Shown: piece after piece, positions 30,301-45,300 of the stretch
Layout: each line of letters begins with the position of its first letter
How positions within the stretch are numbered: the first letter of the stretch is position 1
Assembly (NCBI GenBank): GCA_028023455.1
Contig: JAQFVV010012572.1
Location: 2,532,654 to 2,596,653 of the forward strand
DNA: 64,000 nucleotides
DNA from: Epiperipatus broadwayi
Lineage: Eukaryota; Onychophora; Udeonychophora; Euonychophora; Peripatidae
Direction of reading: 5' to 3'
Translations under genes and position numbers: made by a program
The notes under the pieces: model-generated
Database searches by the model: none
Told to the model about the DNA's origin: nothing
What the model saw: the letters and a program-made list of their open reading frames with translations, nothing else

Positions 30301-33300
30301 GATAGTTTATTTGTAGAGTTTTAAAATTAGCAGAAATAGCTCTCCTCTGTAAAATTAAATATCAGTCACATCAGATATAAATTGCCTTAAATATCACAGT
30401 TAATTTAATACTTGTTTTTCTGGGTGCTGTGATTCAAACTAACATTCATATAATGTTTTGGGCATATAGGAAGAAACACTTTTTTTTTTTCTATAAAAAG
30501 CTGATTGAATTTACAGCAATTATTGACAGTGTTAAAAAGGATGTTTCTCTGACTGCTACAAATATTTGCATATTTTTTACATATTCATATTGTAATTATT
30601 TTTAGGATTTGATGGTTCGAGAAGATCTTCGCCATATTTGTATATGTAGTGTTGATCCTCCTGGGTGTACTGATATTGATGATGCTCTTCATTGTCGTCC
30701 GTTATCAAATGGAAATTATGAGGTATGTATAGGAATGTTGCAACGATCTATTGTCGGTTAAAAAATAAAATTATAATTTCATTTGGAAATGTGTATCTAT
30801 TCTATTTAAATGTATTCTTTTTTAAAAATAAAATATATGTTTGCATCAACTGATATCATGGTCTTGTTTTGATTGTTTTTAGGTGGGTGTTCATATTGCC
30901 GATGTTTCACATTTTATTAGACCAGGAACAGCTATTGACATGGAAGCAGCATCTCGTGGCACAACTGTGTACTTAGTAGATAAGGTATGTTGAATACATT
31001 TGAAATTATTTTATATTTTTCCATTGTTTTTTTTTTTCATAGCATATCCCATTGCTAAAGTTATTACATATAGATTATTGTGATTAATGTTTTAGAATCA
31101 AGTAACATCATTTGAATGCAATTTTTCATTTAAAATCCACAACCTTGTAATATCTGAGTAGATTTGAATTGCTATAATGCAAATTTGCATTAATATATTT
31201 ACATATTGTGAATAATGTAGAGTTACTGTATTTATTGATTCAAAATCCATTGATTTAGTTAGCTTCTCTCCGAAAATAATAATAATAAAAAAAAAAATTA
31301 GAAATTTATCAAAAAAAAAAGTCAATTTTTCTTCCTCTTTTTATATATATGTCTTATCATTAATCTTACTATCTCACTTTCATCTTTTATTTAAAAATTA
31401 AACTGCTCTTGATACAAAACATGAGTAATATATTTGAAACATATCTTTTCAAGATCTTCAATAATATATTCAAATTAAGTGTTCTAAAATACATTTTATC
31501 GCATTGCATATAGTTTTATACAATGGTAATATGATGGACTTGAAACTGAAAGTTCATGGATTGAAGATTAACATTTCGTTTTTTGTATTTGGATGCCATT
31601 TGATTTTCTGAACAATAAAATAACTATTCAATTATTTATTTATTTCATTATTTTAGACCCTTTTTTTGGTAGAAACAAACTATTGAAAGAAAATCTGTTT
31701 ACTTTTAAGGGTTGTCGTCAATTAGCTGCCTCATGAAAAATAACGCACACTTCACAGATCGCTACAGTATGATGTGAGGATGTGTAGAATTCAAGTGGGG
31801 TTAACTCTTTTCATGTGCAATTGAAGTATTGATTTTTCACACGACCTGACGTAGTTTTAGATAGTAATTGTAAGCTCGGCGCTGCGCTTCCGTACACATC
31901 TTTTTAAGGTGAAACGAATTGCAAAAGTGTATGTTCCAGCATTATACAGAAATCATGCGAAAAACATATTTTGCGCAAGAACAGCTACGAGACTATGTAA
32001 ACAGCTGTAGTTTGTCGTTGTTTTTCAAAGCATAAGCTTGGTTTGATCAGACAGTAATTTTAAAATGGAATTGTTACATTTTATTAAATAATGTTGTTTT
32101 GTAAATTATTTTAAAATAGTACGGTTTTGTTTGATCAGACGGTAATTTAAAAATGGAAATCTTACATTTTATTAAATAATTTTGTTTTTGAAATTTTTTA
32201 GAATAGTTTTCAAATTGTCGCGCATGTGAAGGATGATGCTTTGGATCGTCAAAACCATCAGATCCCCTCTCTGCACATTCCAGTGCTATGCATTGACATG
32301 TATAATGTTTTCCAAATGTCGCGCATCGGACCCCCTCCCTGCGAATTCCAGCACTACATGCTGACATGTATAATGTTGGATCAGAGTAGTGTAAAAAAAT
32401 TAAATGTAAATCCCTATTAAAAAAAACAAACAAACAGATGAAAGTGTTATATTTATTTGTTTTTGAATAACTAAATTATAAATCAGTCCGGTAACATTAT
32501 ATCTATTGGTTTTTGACTAGTAACAGAGCCATCAAGCAGCATATGGTGGCTAATTGACGACAACCCTTTTAAGTAATAAATTACAACATTGTAAATGTCT
32601 ACTAATTTCTCTGAAATTTTTTTTATATAGTTCTTAATATACACACATATATATTGAAGCAGTCGGATCTGAATTCGATCCCAGCTTCATGACATCTAGC
32701 CATAAGCCCACTTCAAACCCTAGTACTAACCTTAAATTTCCGATGCAATGGGGCTTTATACGTTCAGTCCACGCTAATTTCCATAAAGAAAAACTTATTT
32801 TATAAATGTGTATTAAAATTAATTCATTTGAGTTTAAATTAATCAATGCTATTAATAAATTCATGATAAAATTATTCATGAATTTATATATATTACAAAT
32901 GCGTGGATTGTGCGTATATATTTATAAATATTTAAATATATATAATTGTTCGAAAGTTTCATTGCGTCGGGAATGTTTTGATTTTACTTTAAATAATTTG
33001 TTAAAATTTTTAGTGATTAAAAGCTACATTCTTTCGATAAGCTTTCAGATTTTCCCTTTCCAAAACAATGGTTAAAGTTTTATTAATTAGAAAAAAAGAT
33101 AAGTATTTAAAATGTAAGGATTTCCTAATTAAAATCATTTTTCTGATTTTAAGAATTCATTTTCTAATTAGAAAATGAATTCAAGTTAATGAGTTTGAAA
33201 GCCTTATCGAGGGAATGTATCTAAAAACAACTAGTAGATTTTGTAACATTGATAATGAAAGAAGCGCTAGCCCAAAGGCATCAGATACAGTATATATAGC

Positions 33301-36300
33301 TCTGAAAAGTTTGGAGAGGAAGAAGCCATTTTTGTTGCAGAAAAGTGTCAGTAAATTCTGTGCTTTTTAAAAATCATAAATTCAAATAGTGCTCCTATTA
33401 TGGTGAAGGGCTAAATGTCAGGAATCTGGCTATGGTTCCTGAAGTCCCCTGAAATCTTCAATGAAGCTGCTAAATTCTTTCCAGACAAATCATGCTGTCA
33501 AAATCAAATAAAATGCTGTTCAAGTAATCGACCGAATGCATGCCTACGTTTTACCAACCCGGACGTGTAAACTAAGGAACCAGCCCGGAAGAAATGGGTA
33601 ATATATTTCCATAATGAGCCGTAACTTTCTGGCCAGTTTCGAACTTTACTTTACACTCCCTTTAAGAGCTCTTTTCATTCTTTAATGTAATAATCTCTGT
33701 GTAAAACCTTTTATTTATGCTATTTTAAATTATATAAATTCTCTCAATCTCTAGTCTTTAAATTTAACTTTCCTTCCTTACTATGGCGGTTCATTTATTA
33801 TATTATATATATTTATTGTGTGATTTATTAATGTTGTTTATTTTTAATTATATGCCAATAATCCTTCGACTCGATGAGCTCCTTTGTTCCGTTTGCTTTG
33901 TGCAAATATATAATATTAAGTCTAATCGTAATTCTCGCCCATTAGAACTAAATTTATACGTTCTATTAATCATCGAGTCGAAAGAAATTATTAAATGTTT
34001 ACTAGTTTTATAATTGGCTAATAACAAATTATTAGCTCCGTTTCTAATCTATGCCCCAGCTATTTTTCGTATTCACAAATATGTATTTACTCATATATAA
34101 TCTTCAAATATTTTTGCAAAAAGGGTCGATAAAGGAATCAAATATATTCTAATTCAAATTTCAGTTACTTGCTATTTAGATTCAGGAAGGGCACGATGTT
34201 TGGGGCATAATGAATATAATTTTATAAATGCGTTGAAATAGTTTAGTTAAAAGCTCGTTTGACTTTAATTAAATTGATCAAGTCATCACATAGAGCATTC
34301 GATAATAAATTGGGTTTTATTTTTCAAATGGTGACTATCAAGTCATCATCTTCAACGTTGCTGGCGTAGGGCTATCGTTCATTTCGCAGGCTTGTCGGTG
34401 GTGATATTTCTATTATAGAGGAAGAAAGCACTTCTCCTCGCTCCGGTTATATTTGAAACACCAAAGGTTCGCAGTTATGACTCGGCCTGGTTTTCCCCGT
34501 GTTCCACATCTTCAAAGGGCAGTAAGACTTGTGAAATACAAGCCGCCATACTACTTTTAAATCACTGACCAGCTATTATCTTTCATGTTCACTTTACAGC
34601 TCATAATTCGTCAGCACCGTTACCTCTCTGTTGCAGTAAAGCCCGTTCTGATGCTCGTAATTCGTGATGAAGTGATTTTAATTAAAGTCGAACAAATTCT
34701 CAGTTATATTTAATTAAATAAGTTTTCTAATAAAGGTTAAAGTTATGCCCTAAATATGCATCTTGCTTTTCATGAATGGATTTGCGAATGTGAAAATAAA
34801 TCTCACATTCTTTCGTATAAAATTAGAGTAATAATTTCCTTTACAACTGAATACCTTTATCTGCCTTTGGTTTCTTGTTGGGGGCATAGACATAGAATTC
34901 CATAATATTGTGTAATACTCATTGGCATATAATAAGGACCGCCACTCTTATTATAATTATAAGCTCTGTTAAAGGCTAGAGGTGATTAATATAATCTCAT
35001 TTAAAATCCAAACAAAACTATTACTATTATTATTAAATATTTTATAAACACACTTGGTTTCTTATTTCTTAAGTCTTTTTATTCATAATTATTTTAATGT
35101 TAATGCTCGCTGTCTGTGTTGGCAACCCAAACATATACATATGATTCGATTTAAAATTATCTTAGTTAATTTATCATCCGATATTAGTGTCAGTTCAGGG
35201 GTCTCTAATCCTCACCAACCGTTGAGCTAGTTTCTTGGTGCATAGCACTGTGCCGTCGATTTAGATTTCTACTACTCTGAGCTGGTGAGTTGGGTTTGAA
35301 TTCAGTTTGGTTCAGCTGAGTTGGGTTACGACTTGCAGTTTAGGTGGTGGACGTTTTTCGACCGGTACAATATACACATGTAGCAGCAACTCCTAAATAA
35401 ATATGACCATTTCAACTCCAAAGAAAGCAAAAAGAAGAAAAAGCTGCACTAGAAATGAGTTTTGCAATGACTATACAAAATGGTCTGTTCACCACAAATC
35501 CACATATAGAACATGCTCATCCATTTTTCTTTTGTTTAATATTTTGCTAAGCTGTGTTTTAATTTGTTCAATGGAAAACTTTACTTTCTGAAATACTTTA
35601 ATACCATGTTTAAATATATCTCTTCCTTATCAAAATCGCTCTACTTTAAAATATCTTTGAGATAATCTACACAATGTAGATGGAATATGGAATCTATCTT
35701 TCTCATGGTAACCTTGCTCAAATTCACCATAAAACACCTTTTTATGAAGTCGTGCACTTGTTCGTTTGTTTTTACATGTCAGTACAATGAAGATGTAATT
35801 TTACAATAGTGGACTCTGTAGTATCATATCCAACTTTTAAAAATTCAACTAGAATGTCATCATTGCCATTTTTCATCTCAGTTGATGCTATTATAACTTC
35901 TTCCTTTATTATTGCACAAAGCATTCAATTCTTATCTAATTATAGATAAAGGCTTATTATTTCTATTATGCAAATCTATTTTATATTTTCATTATTTTTT
36001 CAATGCATGATACCTTTTTAGCTTCAATAATTGTTTTATTCTTTTGCCTTTACTATACACATCCAAACTGTTTTTATTTACTATATATGAAACGATTATA
36101 ATTTTTTTAAATTTTTTTATTTTTTATACATTTTTCTTGTAACACCTCTTTCTAGCTTTGTCTGTTTCATATCACAATTCAATGTTAAACCTACATTATT
36201 TTATTTTCTACAGAAATAATATTTTTCTATCTTCTTTCTTCCATTTTATTCACCATCTTATTAACTAAACCACAGCCTTTTTTCCTTTTTTATTTTATTT

Positions 36301-39300
36301 TATCGCTAGTATATATATATTTTTTAATAATTCCATTTTTTATTTGAATTTACTGTATTAATTATAAACATTTGTTCATTTCCTTTTTTTTTCTGTTTAA
36401 TATATCAATCATTCATTTTTTTTTTTTTATCTCTGTTATTTATAATCTTTTAAAATATCATTGGCTATTAGCTTCAGATATATTCATGTATTTTTAATGC
36501 AAAACATAATCTGATTGAATTTTATTTTTATTTTCTGAAACTATCCTTCTATAAATAATTTTTACACAATTTTTAAATGATATTCTTATTACTAAACACT
36601 GTTTTTATGCTATAAACTTATCAAATTGTTATCTTTCTCATTTCTTATCCCTAACTCATAGTTTCATACAATTTTTATGGACTCTTCCTTGTAATAAATG
36701 ACATAGAATTTCAATTTCACGTTATTGTCACATAATTACTATATAAATTTTGTCCTATATATTTTTATTTCACTAGTTAACATATATAACTCAGTAACTC
36801 TAGATCTATTGAATATACTTTCATTTTATCATTTGCAGAAGTATTATATATATATATTTTTGTTTTTGTTCTATAAAGAATCACCTATTTTATTGAATTT
36901 TTTTCTATCCCAAAACATAAAATTTTTAATACTTTTTTCATTCTTCTCATAACCCATCTACCTTATCTCATAAAGTTCCACAATATTGATAATATTTTTT
37001 TTATTGTACATCTATTCTTTATACCCTCTTTTTTGATTTATTCTAACTTTATTCTTCCTTTCTATCTTTTTTTTTTTTTTTTTACATTTTTTACTTTTAA
37101 TGGCTCTAGATAGACAATAATAACTGAATTAAATTTTCTATATTGAAAAGATCATTATTTTTTCCTGGGCAGTTTTTTTATTTGCTTCCCCCAATAATCT
37201 CATCTGTGCTTTTATTTTACATTTAGCATATTTTTAATATACTAATAGTTACTATTATGTAGTGTCTGTTAGACGAAGTTGTCTATGTGAATTATATTTG
37301 AATATTTACAGAAATTGGAATTGAAATAGATTAAATATGAGAAAGGAGAATTAATAGAAATATTCTTTGAAATTAAATTGGCAAACTGAGATTGATAATA
37401 AATATTATTATAAGTTTATTATTAAGCCATCAAAATTGTAGTGGCTAAAAAGGTATCTTTACATAAAAAGAAATTATTTTGTAGTTGTACATGTAGAGTT
37501 AGAGTTATTAAGAACAGTAAAAACAAATGTAATTATTGTCTCATAGAAGTGCTTGCCTACTAAGGAAATACACCCAAAAACATTTGATAAATTTCAGATA
37601 TAAGAAGTATCATTTTTATCAGATTTTTATTTCAAGATGAGTTTTTTTTTATATTTATTTTGCAATTGGAAATTAGTATTAGATGTCTTGTATCTTTGGG
37701 GGGATGAGGGCATAAAATTTTCCAATAGTTGGCATATTTCTTGGGGCAAAAGCAAAATAGTCTTGACTTCCAAGGAAAAGAAAAATAGGATAAGAATTTT
37801 GACTAATAAATGTGGTTTATGTGGAAATAAAAGGGAGACTTTTTTTTTTTTGGTTTTTTGTTAGTAGCTTTTATGAAAATCATGAAAAATGTGATGGATT
37901 ACTGAAATTAACAAAATGGATTTGTAAAATGAGTTAGGAGAGTAAAAGATAATATGTACAAATTGATAAAAGGGAAAAGTTTAAGAGGGAGAAAATGTTT
38001 CATTTGGTAAGTGATTTCCAAGCATGTGGCTTTTGGTGGACTGAAACTTCTGACTTTAATTAAGACTAATCCATTTTATACCATTTTGTACTAGTATCAC
38101 TCAAGATAGTGATATTTATATATTGATCACATTAGAGTGTCATGGTTAATTTTCTAATCTGGAATTTAAATCTAACTTGAGCTTGGATATTTTTGAATAG
38201 TTTCTAAGTAAGAGCAGTATTTAATCAAGTAGATGACATAAAATTAAATTAGTTAAGCACCAAATATTAGTCAATAAATGGGTATCTATTCTTAAATTAG
38301 AGGATAAAATCCTAATATAATTTAGATTGGTTAGTGAGAATCATAGTGCTAACTATAAAAGCAAAAATGATGCAAGGGGTACTTTTTTTATTATTATTTG
38401 ATGTTTTGAATTCCTTACTATGTACTGTATTTTCATTCAGATGATTTATGGCATATAATTTACTCCAAATGGATTTTAAATTGATTTTTTTATTTTATGT
38501 TGCTATTATAGATTTATATTATTTTTGGGATTAATTGTTGATAACATTTTTTTTTGGGTAAGATATAATGTGCTGATATTTGGTTCAGTCATTTTTTTTT
38601 TTTTAATTAACGCTAATTTTTAAATATCAAATAACTTCTTACTTATTTGTGCCTTTACCATAGTTATTTTTTTTTATAAAATAGCTTTTAAAAATATTTA
38701 ATTATGATTTTATCTCAAGAGATCACCATTGTGACACTAATTTACTCTATCCAACATTCCTAATAAAAAATTATTTACATTATTTTTTGTTGTTTAAGAT
38801 TATTCTGTAAGAAATTTTAGTCACATTTTTAATAATTATTTTATTGGTATTTATATATTTTAGCGTATTGATATGGTTCCTGATCTCTTGAGTTCGAATT
38901 TGTGTTCCTTGAGAGGAAATGAAGAAAGGTTTGTAAAAAGTTTCCATATTTATTATTTTCACATATTTCGTTTTTATTATTAGTAATATTACTGTTATTA
39001 CCTGAATTATTGGTAGTTGCTGGTAGCAGGCGACGTAAGCTAAATGTGATGTGATGTATTATGGCATACGCGTTGTAATAAGCGCCACCTAGCGGCTGGA
39101 ACGAGAATCACTGCTTTTGGCCCCGTATTCTGAATACTTCTGTGTGTTGACACAGAAACAGCACCTCATGCGGCCACATACATGTTAATAAAAAAAAAAG
39201 AAATAATGTAATAAATATATCTAAATAATAAAAACAACAAAGAAAAGTTAAATTATAGAATAAAATATCAAAATGTAAATAACGAAGTGCAATAAAGATA

Positions 39301-42300
39301 TATATATATATAAGAGAAATAAAGATTTCAGTTATAACACAATTTTAGCAATATAAAAATAATTAATAATCTATCAATATATACATAAAAAATTATAGAC
39401 ATATTTAATGAAAGTGGTAATATATATTTTATCAAAAATCAAACAAAGGAAGATAAAATATATTCTATACATAAGGAAACTACATTTAAAACTGAATATT
39501 GATTCTAGAACTAAATTATTTATGATTAATTAATAATATATTTATTTTTAAGGTATGTTTGTATATGAAAAAAATAGGAATATATTTATAATGTGTTAAG
39601 TTTGTGATCTAGAATTTATTATTAAATGTTTTTAGAAAAATTCAAACTTTATTTAAATTTTTAAAATATATTCAATTGCCAATATTAATTTACATGTTAG
39701 TATATAACACATCATTTTGAATGTTATTATTCTCCTCTTTTTTTCATCTGTTGCAGACCTGACTAATGACATTATTAGCATGGGAATTGAACCTGGAAGT
39801 TTTAAGTTAATGAATACTAATTTTAAGATGACGCAGTACTACACTAATGAGAAAAAACTTAGTTGGTTAGAGCATCACTTTAAATTCAGTATTAACAAAT
39901 CTAAAGATTCCAGACTCAATTCCTGTGATAGTACTTAGTTAGGTTTGCAACATTTGAAAAAAAAGGAGAATAATATTACTCAAAACGCATTATTTACTAA
40001 TTTGTGTGTTATTACTAACAGTTAAATGTATTTGAAAAATTTAAATAATGTTTGAATTTTTGTAAAACATTTACAATTATTTCTAGATGATGGGAATTGT
40101 CCAACATAATAAAATGACGTAATTTGAAAGAGTTGTCTGTGTTTTGTTTATTTGTTAAAATATTAAAGAAAATGTAATGGCCCGGTAACGTTATATCGAT
40201 GTGTTTTGTTGGAGGAACAACGCCATCAAGCGGGATAGATTGTCATATGTATTAGTACCAAATATATTTTATGTTTATAGATATATATTTATATTTTGAT
40301 TTTATACATTCATATTAAATGTTTTTAATTTTTTAATTTATGTAAATTATATACATATTTAAAATATTTTATAAATGTTATGAGTATGCGTATTAGATAT
40401 ATATATATGTAATGGAGTTACTATATGTTTATGTAAACACATAATGTAGATTGAAGAAGACTTGATGGATAATTGAAACTGTTACAAGTTAAATAAAACA
40501 GTGACAAAAGTATATTGGGATAATAGTTGTTATGGAACATATTGGAAATATTTAAAAATATGTGCACTAAAGTGTTTTTAAACCACTAAACATCACATGA
40601 TCACTGAATAAAGTGTTTTTGTGGAGATGATATTTAATAGGAGAAAAAGTTAAGTTCATACTTTACTTTAAAGTTTTTTTTTTTTTTTATAAAAGTATTT
40701 TAATGAGAGGTAATCAATATATTACATTTAGTGAGAAAAACAGTTTGCAGCTGGAGATAAAATTATTAATTTTATTGGAAGATAATAATATTGTTTTTGT
40801 AGGTTGATCATTTGTAGTTTTAAATAAAATTTGGTTGATTGTTGGGTTGTTTTACAACAGCGTGTTGAAACAGCCAGAGGGCATTATTTCTATGATAGCA
40901 CACAGAAATATACTGTTTAGGCGGCCTCCGCCGCTATCGAACGTTCTATTTCTAATGCGTAAGCCTAGAAATAGTCCGTTGATATGGGGGGTGGCTGCTG
41001 TGTTTATTTCTATGCTAATGCACAGAAACATGACATTTAATCTGCCGCAGAAGCTATCGTGTCAGCTTACAGCTCAGATTTGGGCTAAGCATTTTGGATG
41101 TGCGATCACATTTCACTTTTGGCTACAGTATTGTCTGAGGGTGGCTGGAATTCCGATTGTCAAAACTATTTTAATATTCATTAAGACCACCTCCTCCTCG
41201 ATCTCCCATGTTTTAGGAAGGTCTACTAACAATTATGAACAGAGTCTCATGCTTCCCTAGCCCCCATTTCCTGCTGAAAAAATTGGGCAAGTGTAGGTGC
41301 AAGCACGACTCCTATAAAATCATGCTCTAAGTCACGATTCGTGCGAGAACAACTGCGAGCTAAATCAAATGGCTGAAATAGGAAACTTTCTGAATGTCAA
41401 AGAAAGAATTGTTCTCTGACTGCTGGAACCGGGTTATCAAACAAAACAGCTTGAAGCTGCATGCCTGCTGTTTATCCTGAAGAGCACAAAAAGTTGGTTT
41501 TAATTGCCGTATATATTTATGTTTTTGGTAATTACCGTCAAAACTTTGTCAACCTTCGAGTTTTTTGCGTTCTGTTCTGTTAGCAATTGAAAACACCCTC
41601 CCCCCCCCCTTTTCCCCCTCTCCCAAAGTTTGACTTTGGCTTGTAAATGTTACCGTTAAATGGAAATACATTTATTTATAATTTATAAAAATAAAACAAA
41701 AAAAAGAAGAAGAATCGGCTGATTTTTTTGTCATACAATACCGAACCGAAAATATAAGGGTTTAATGAGAAGAATAAAAAAGAAAAGTGGTAACTACTTT
41801 TTAAAATTCATTTTTAATTGATGTATTTTTTTTTTTGGGTTGCCAAAATTGATTTGATAGCCGCCATACTTTTTAAATGTGATAAACAACAACAAAAAAA
41901 AAACTAAAAAATACATAGACGGAAAAAAAAACTCCGGCCCCCGAAAATATAAATAATGAAAAGAATAAAAAAAAAAATTAGGTACTTTTTTGTAAATTCA
42001 TTTTTTTGTAATTTTTTTATGCATTGTTTTTTGGTTGTGTTTAAAAAATTGATTTGATATTACTTTTTTAAAAGTGATACAAAAAACCAAAGCCAAAAAA
42101 AAAAAAAAACCCGGCCCTGGCAACATTATATTTATCTTTGTTTACAAACAAACCACGCCCTCTGGCGGTTTCAACATGCTATTATAAAACAAACGATTGT
42201 TGTTTTAGGTTGAAAGATTTGATTTTACTATTATTAATGGATTATCATAAATGCTATACATAGGAAACATTTAAAGTTCCTTGTATAATTCTCCTATTTT

Positions 42301-45300
42301 TTGTTATTTTTGGTTCGCTTGAAATGTTTCATTTGTACTGATTGATATAACTGTCAATTCCACCGAGTTTAATTATATAAACAGTTGATTCGTAATGGAA
42401 GGAAAAATCTTTATTGAGAGGGAATGAGTATGATTGTGGTCACAAGGAATTTTCATTTAGAAAAAATAGTGTTATTGAACGATTACTTTATAGATAGATA
42501 GAAAATGAGATCAGAAAGTTAGCAGGCTGATTTAATTTCTCTCGTAGTCAACTGTTGGTGGTATCTGAATTGCTGTCAGTGCTTTATCGAATATGGTTTT
42601 AAAAGATGTGAATTATTACTAAAAGAAAGCGATTGTGGAAATGCTGTAGCCATTTTGACTCAAGTTTTTTTTAACACCGTTTAGGACAGATTCTTGTCAT
42701 CCAATTGAGGTTTATATTCTGAGACTAGAATCTGAAAAAGATGGAGTCCCTGACATGAATATGATCATATTAAGATGTTCAGTACCTTTTCTATTTTTTT
42801 GCATTACTTTTTTTAAATAAATAAATTATGCTATTCTTTCATTTTTATCAATGCTTTGTATTTTGGACCATTTCGACTTTCTGGAAGTCTTCTTCAAGAC
42901 TATAAAATACAATTACATTGTTTTGTTTATTTACATAAACATCCAATAGTTTTATAAATATTAAAATGGATTTATGTGTATAAGTATATAAAAAACCCCA
43001 CAAACTACAGAAAAATAAAATATGTATGAGTAAAAACCACTAGAATAAAATTATTGTATGTGTATAAGTAAGTAAAAAACAATGGAATTCAATTATGTTT
43101 TACAGTTCTTGAAGAAGGCTGCTAATCACTTGAAAATATCCATAATTTAAAAATTATTAAAAGTGCAAAAAGAGTTTATAACTTATTGTTATTTAAAATT
43201 GTAATGGTCACCAGTGATGAAAGATTTCTTGGAGTATCTCATCATGTTTTTAAAAATGAAATTGTCAACTTTATGTTTATTGGGATGCCATATTCTGTAT
43301 TTAATATAATTTTCCTCTTATTATTTATGATTTTTATTTACTCTAGTTTCTGTTGCATTATGGTTCTGACAGATAAAAGAAGTGTATTACGATCTTATTG
43401 TGAACTAGAGGTTTACTTTTTTTTATGATAAAATAATTTACATTAAGTAGTTTGTGAATCTAAACTTTTCAAAACTTCTTTAAATTTGAATTCAAGATAA
43501 AATAAATACGTATGATGCAAATATAGAAAAATGCTTGATTGTTTGCATTAAATTAATAAATCTATTATTTTTAAATAGTTGTCAAGATTAATCTTGTTAG
43601 AAGCAATCAATTTAGTTATCAATTTTATTGATATTCTGCTTTAGGTTAAAGATGGAAGAGAAGATCTCATAAATTGACTATAAATATTTCTTCAGAAATC
43701 ATTTAGTTTTAAGTGTATGTTTTTATACTAAATTTTAGATCTATTGTGTTGATGCAGGTGTAACATTAAGATCTAAATGATCTATCTCCTATGATTATAG
43801 CTGAATACTTAGTATTTAGTGATTTATGGCTATAAATGCATTGTTATTTTGCATTAATATTTTCTGTTAAAGATTTTTTTGTGTGATATTTTGTTTATTG
43901 AACTGAATTTGGTTAAATTGTCTTTGTAGATTATTTTGCACATCATTATTTTCACTTTCCTGTGAATAATTATGAAGGAGGGGGGTGAGGTTGGTGGAAT
44001 AATGATAACCCCATCAGTGCCTATGCTTTTTTTTTTTGCAATCTTTCTTCTTCAAGTTTGTATTTGGTTAAATATTCAGAACCTTTAGAATATTAATAGT
44101 TGGACTGTGAATAACATGATGAATGACTATTAATATCGCAAAAATGTAGATTAGATTTATATCAGTCAAAAATTTTTTTTAAAATTTTGAATGATAAAGT
44201 CCATATTTGCATTGATACTGTGTTCAAAAACTTTTAACTTTTATTTTGATTATTTCGTAGAATTAAATTGAATATTTTAGCAAATATAGAATGTAATATT
44301 TAATTAATTGTAAGTGTGGATATAGTATTTTGTTTACATATAATGTTTATATCAATAGATTTGTTTTATTTATCTTGTAAAAACAAATTTATATTAAAAT
44401 ATATTTTTATGTTTAAATAATGGTAACCTTTATCTGCAATCATGGCCAAGTATGCAAGCATTCTGCTAATGACCAAAAATTTGTAGGTGGCATATAATTG
44501 ATGCTAACAAAATGCAGTTATAGAACAGAATAAGGAACGTAGTTTAGCGTCAAAACTTTAAGCTGTTTCAGGTAATTAGCTTGGATAGCATAGTATAATG
44601 CAATGATCATTAGATGAAAACTTTTCAGAAAATAGTTCTAGCTGCCTGTTGGAATACTGTTGTGTTCTTTGATTAAATCATTGCTTACTTAATTAGTGGG
44701 AAAAAGGGTAGAGGTTGGCATTATTAATGCAGAGATGTATCTGGTTGCAAACATGTTTTTTTTTATAGATAAATCATAATTAAGTTTTTTAAATTCTAAA
44801 CTGCAGAAAATATTTTCAAAAGATGAATTCTTAGATATTCAAGTTTTTTTAAACATTCTAATGTCACGTTAATAGTTTCTTGATGTCATACAATGTTTCA
44901 TATAAAGAAACAAAATTTCTTTTATAATATTTCCACAAATGTAAATATATTTGATGTTTTTAAATTAAAAAAATAAAAATAATTAAAATTTTTTTAAATA
45001 TGAAATAGTTATTACTATGTAATAAGCTTGAAGAGTCTTGTAATAATAATATCCACCTGATATTTCTTTGACCTGGGTTTGAATCCAGTTTAATCAAATT
45101 TGAAATTTTTTTCCAATAGATTTGGTATTTTTTATTTTAAGTAGTCATTCCATAGTCAACTCCTCTAATCATTCACTATTGATCAGTAAATGAGTATCAA
45201 CTATTCTTAGCTAAAAGATAAAATAAGGATGAAAAACTGTTAAAATCTTGCCCACTCAGTAAATGGCAAGTCAGACAAGTCCTGTCTTCTTCACTGTTCC

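Noticed and set aside
32074-32433. 119-codon minus-strand open frame
   Set aside because: Lies wholly inside the hAT-like element and follows its internal tandem repeats.
40835-41260. 141-codon open frame
   Set aside because: It crosses the terminal inverted repeat and hairpins of the hAT-like element and starts in its target site; composition follows the repeat, not a protein.
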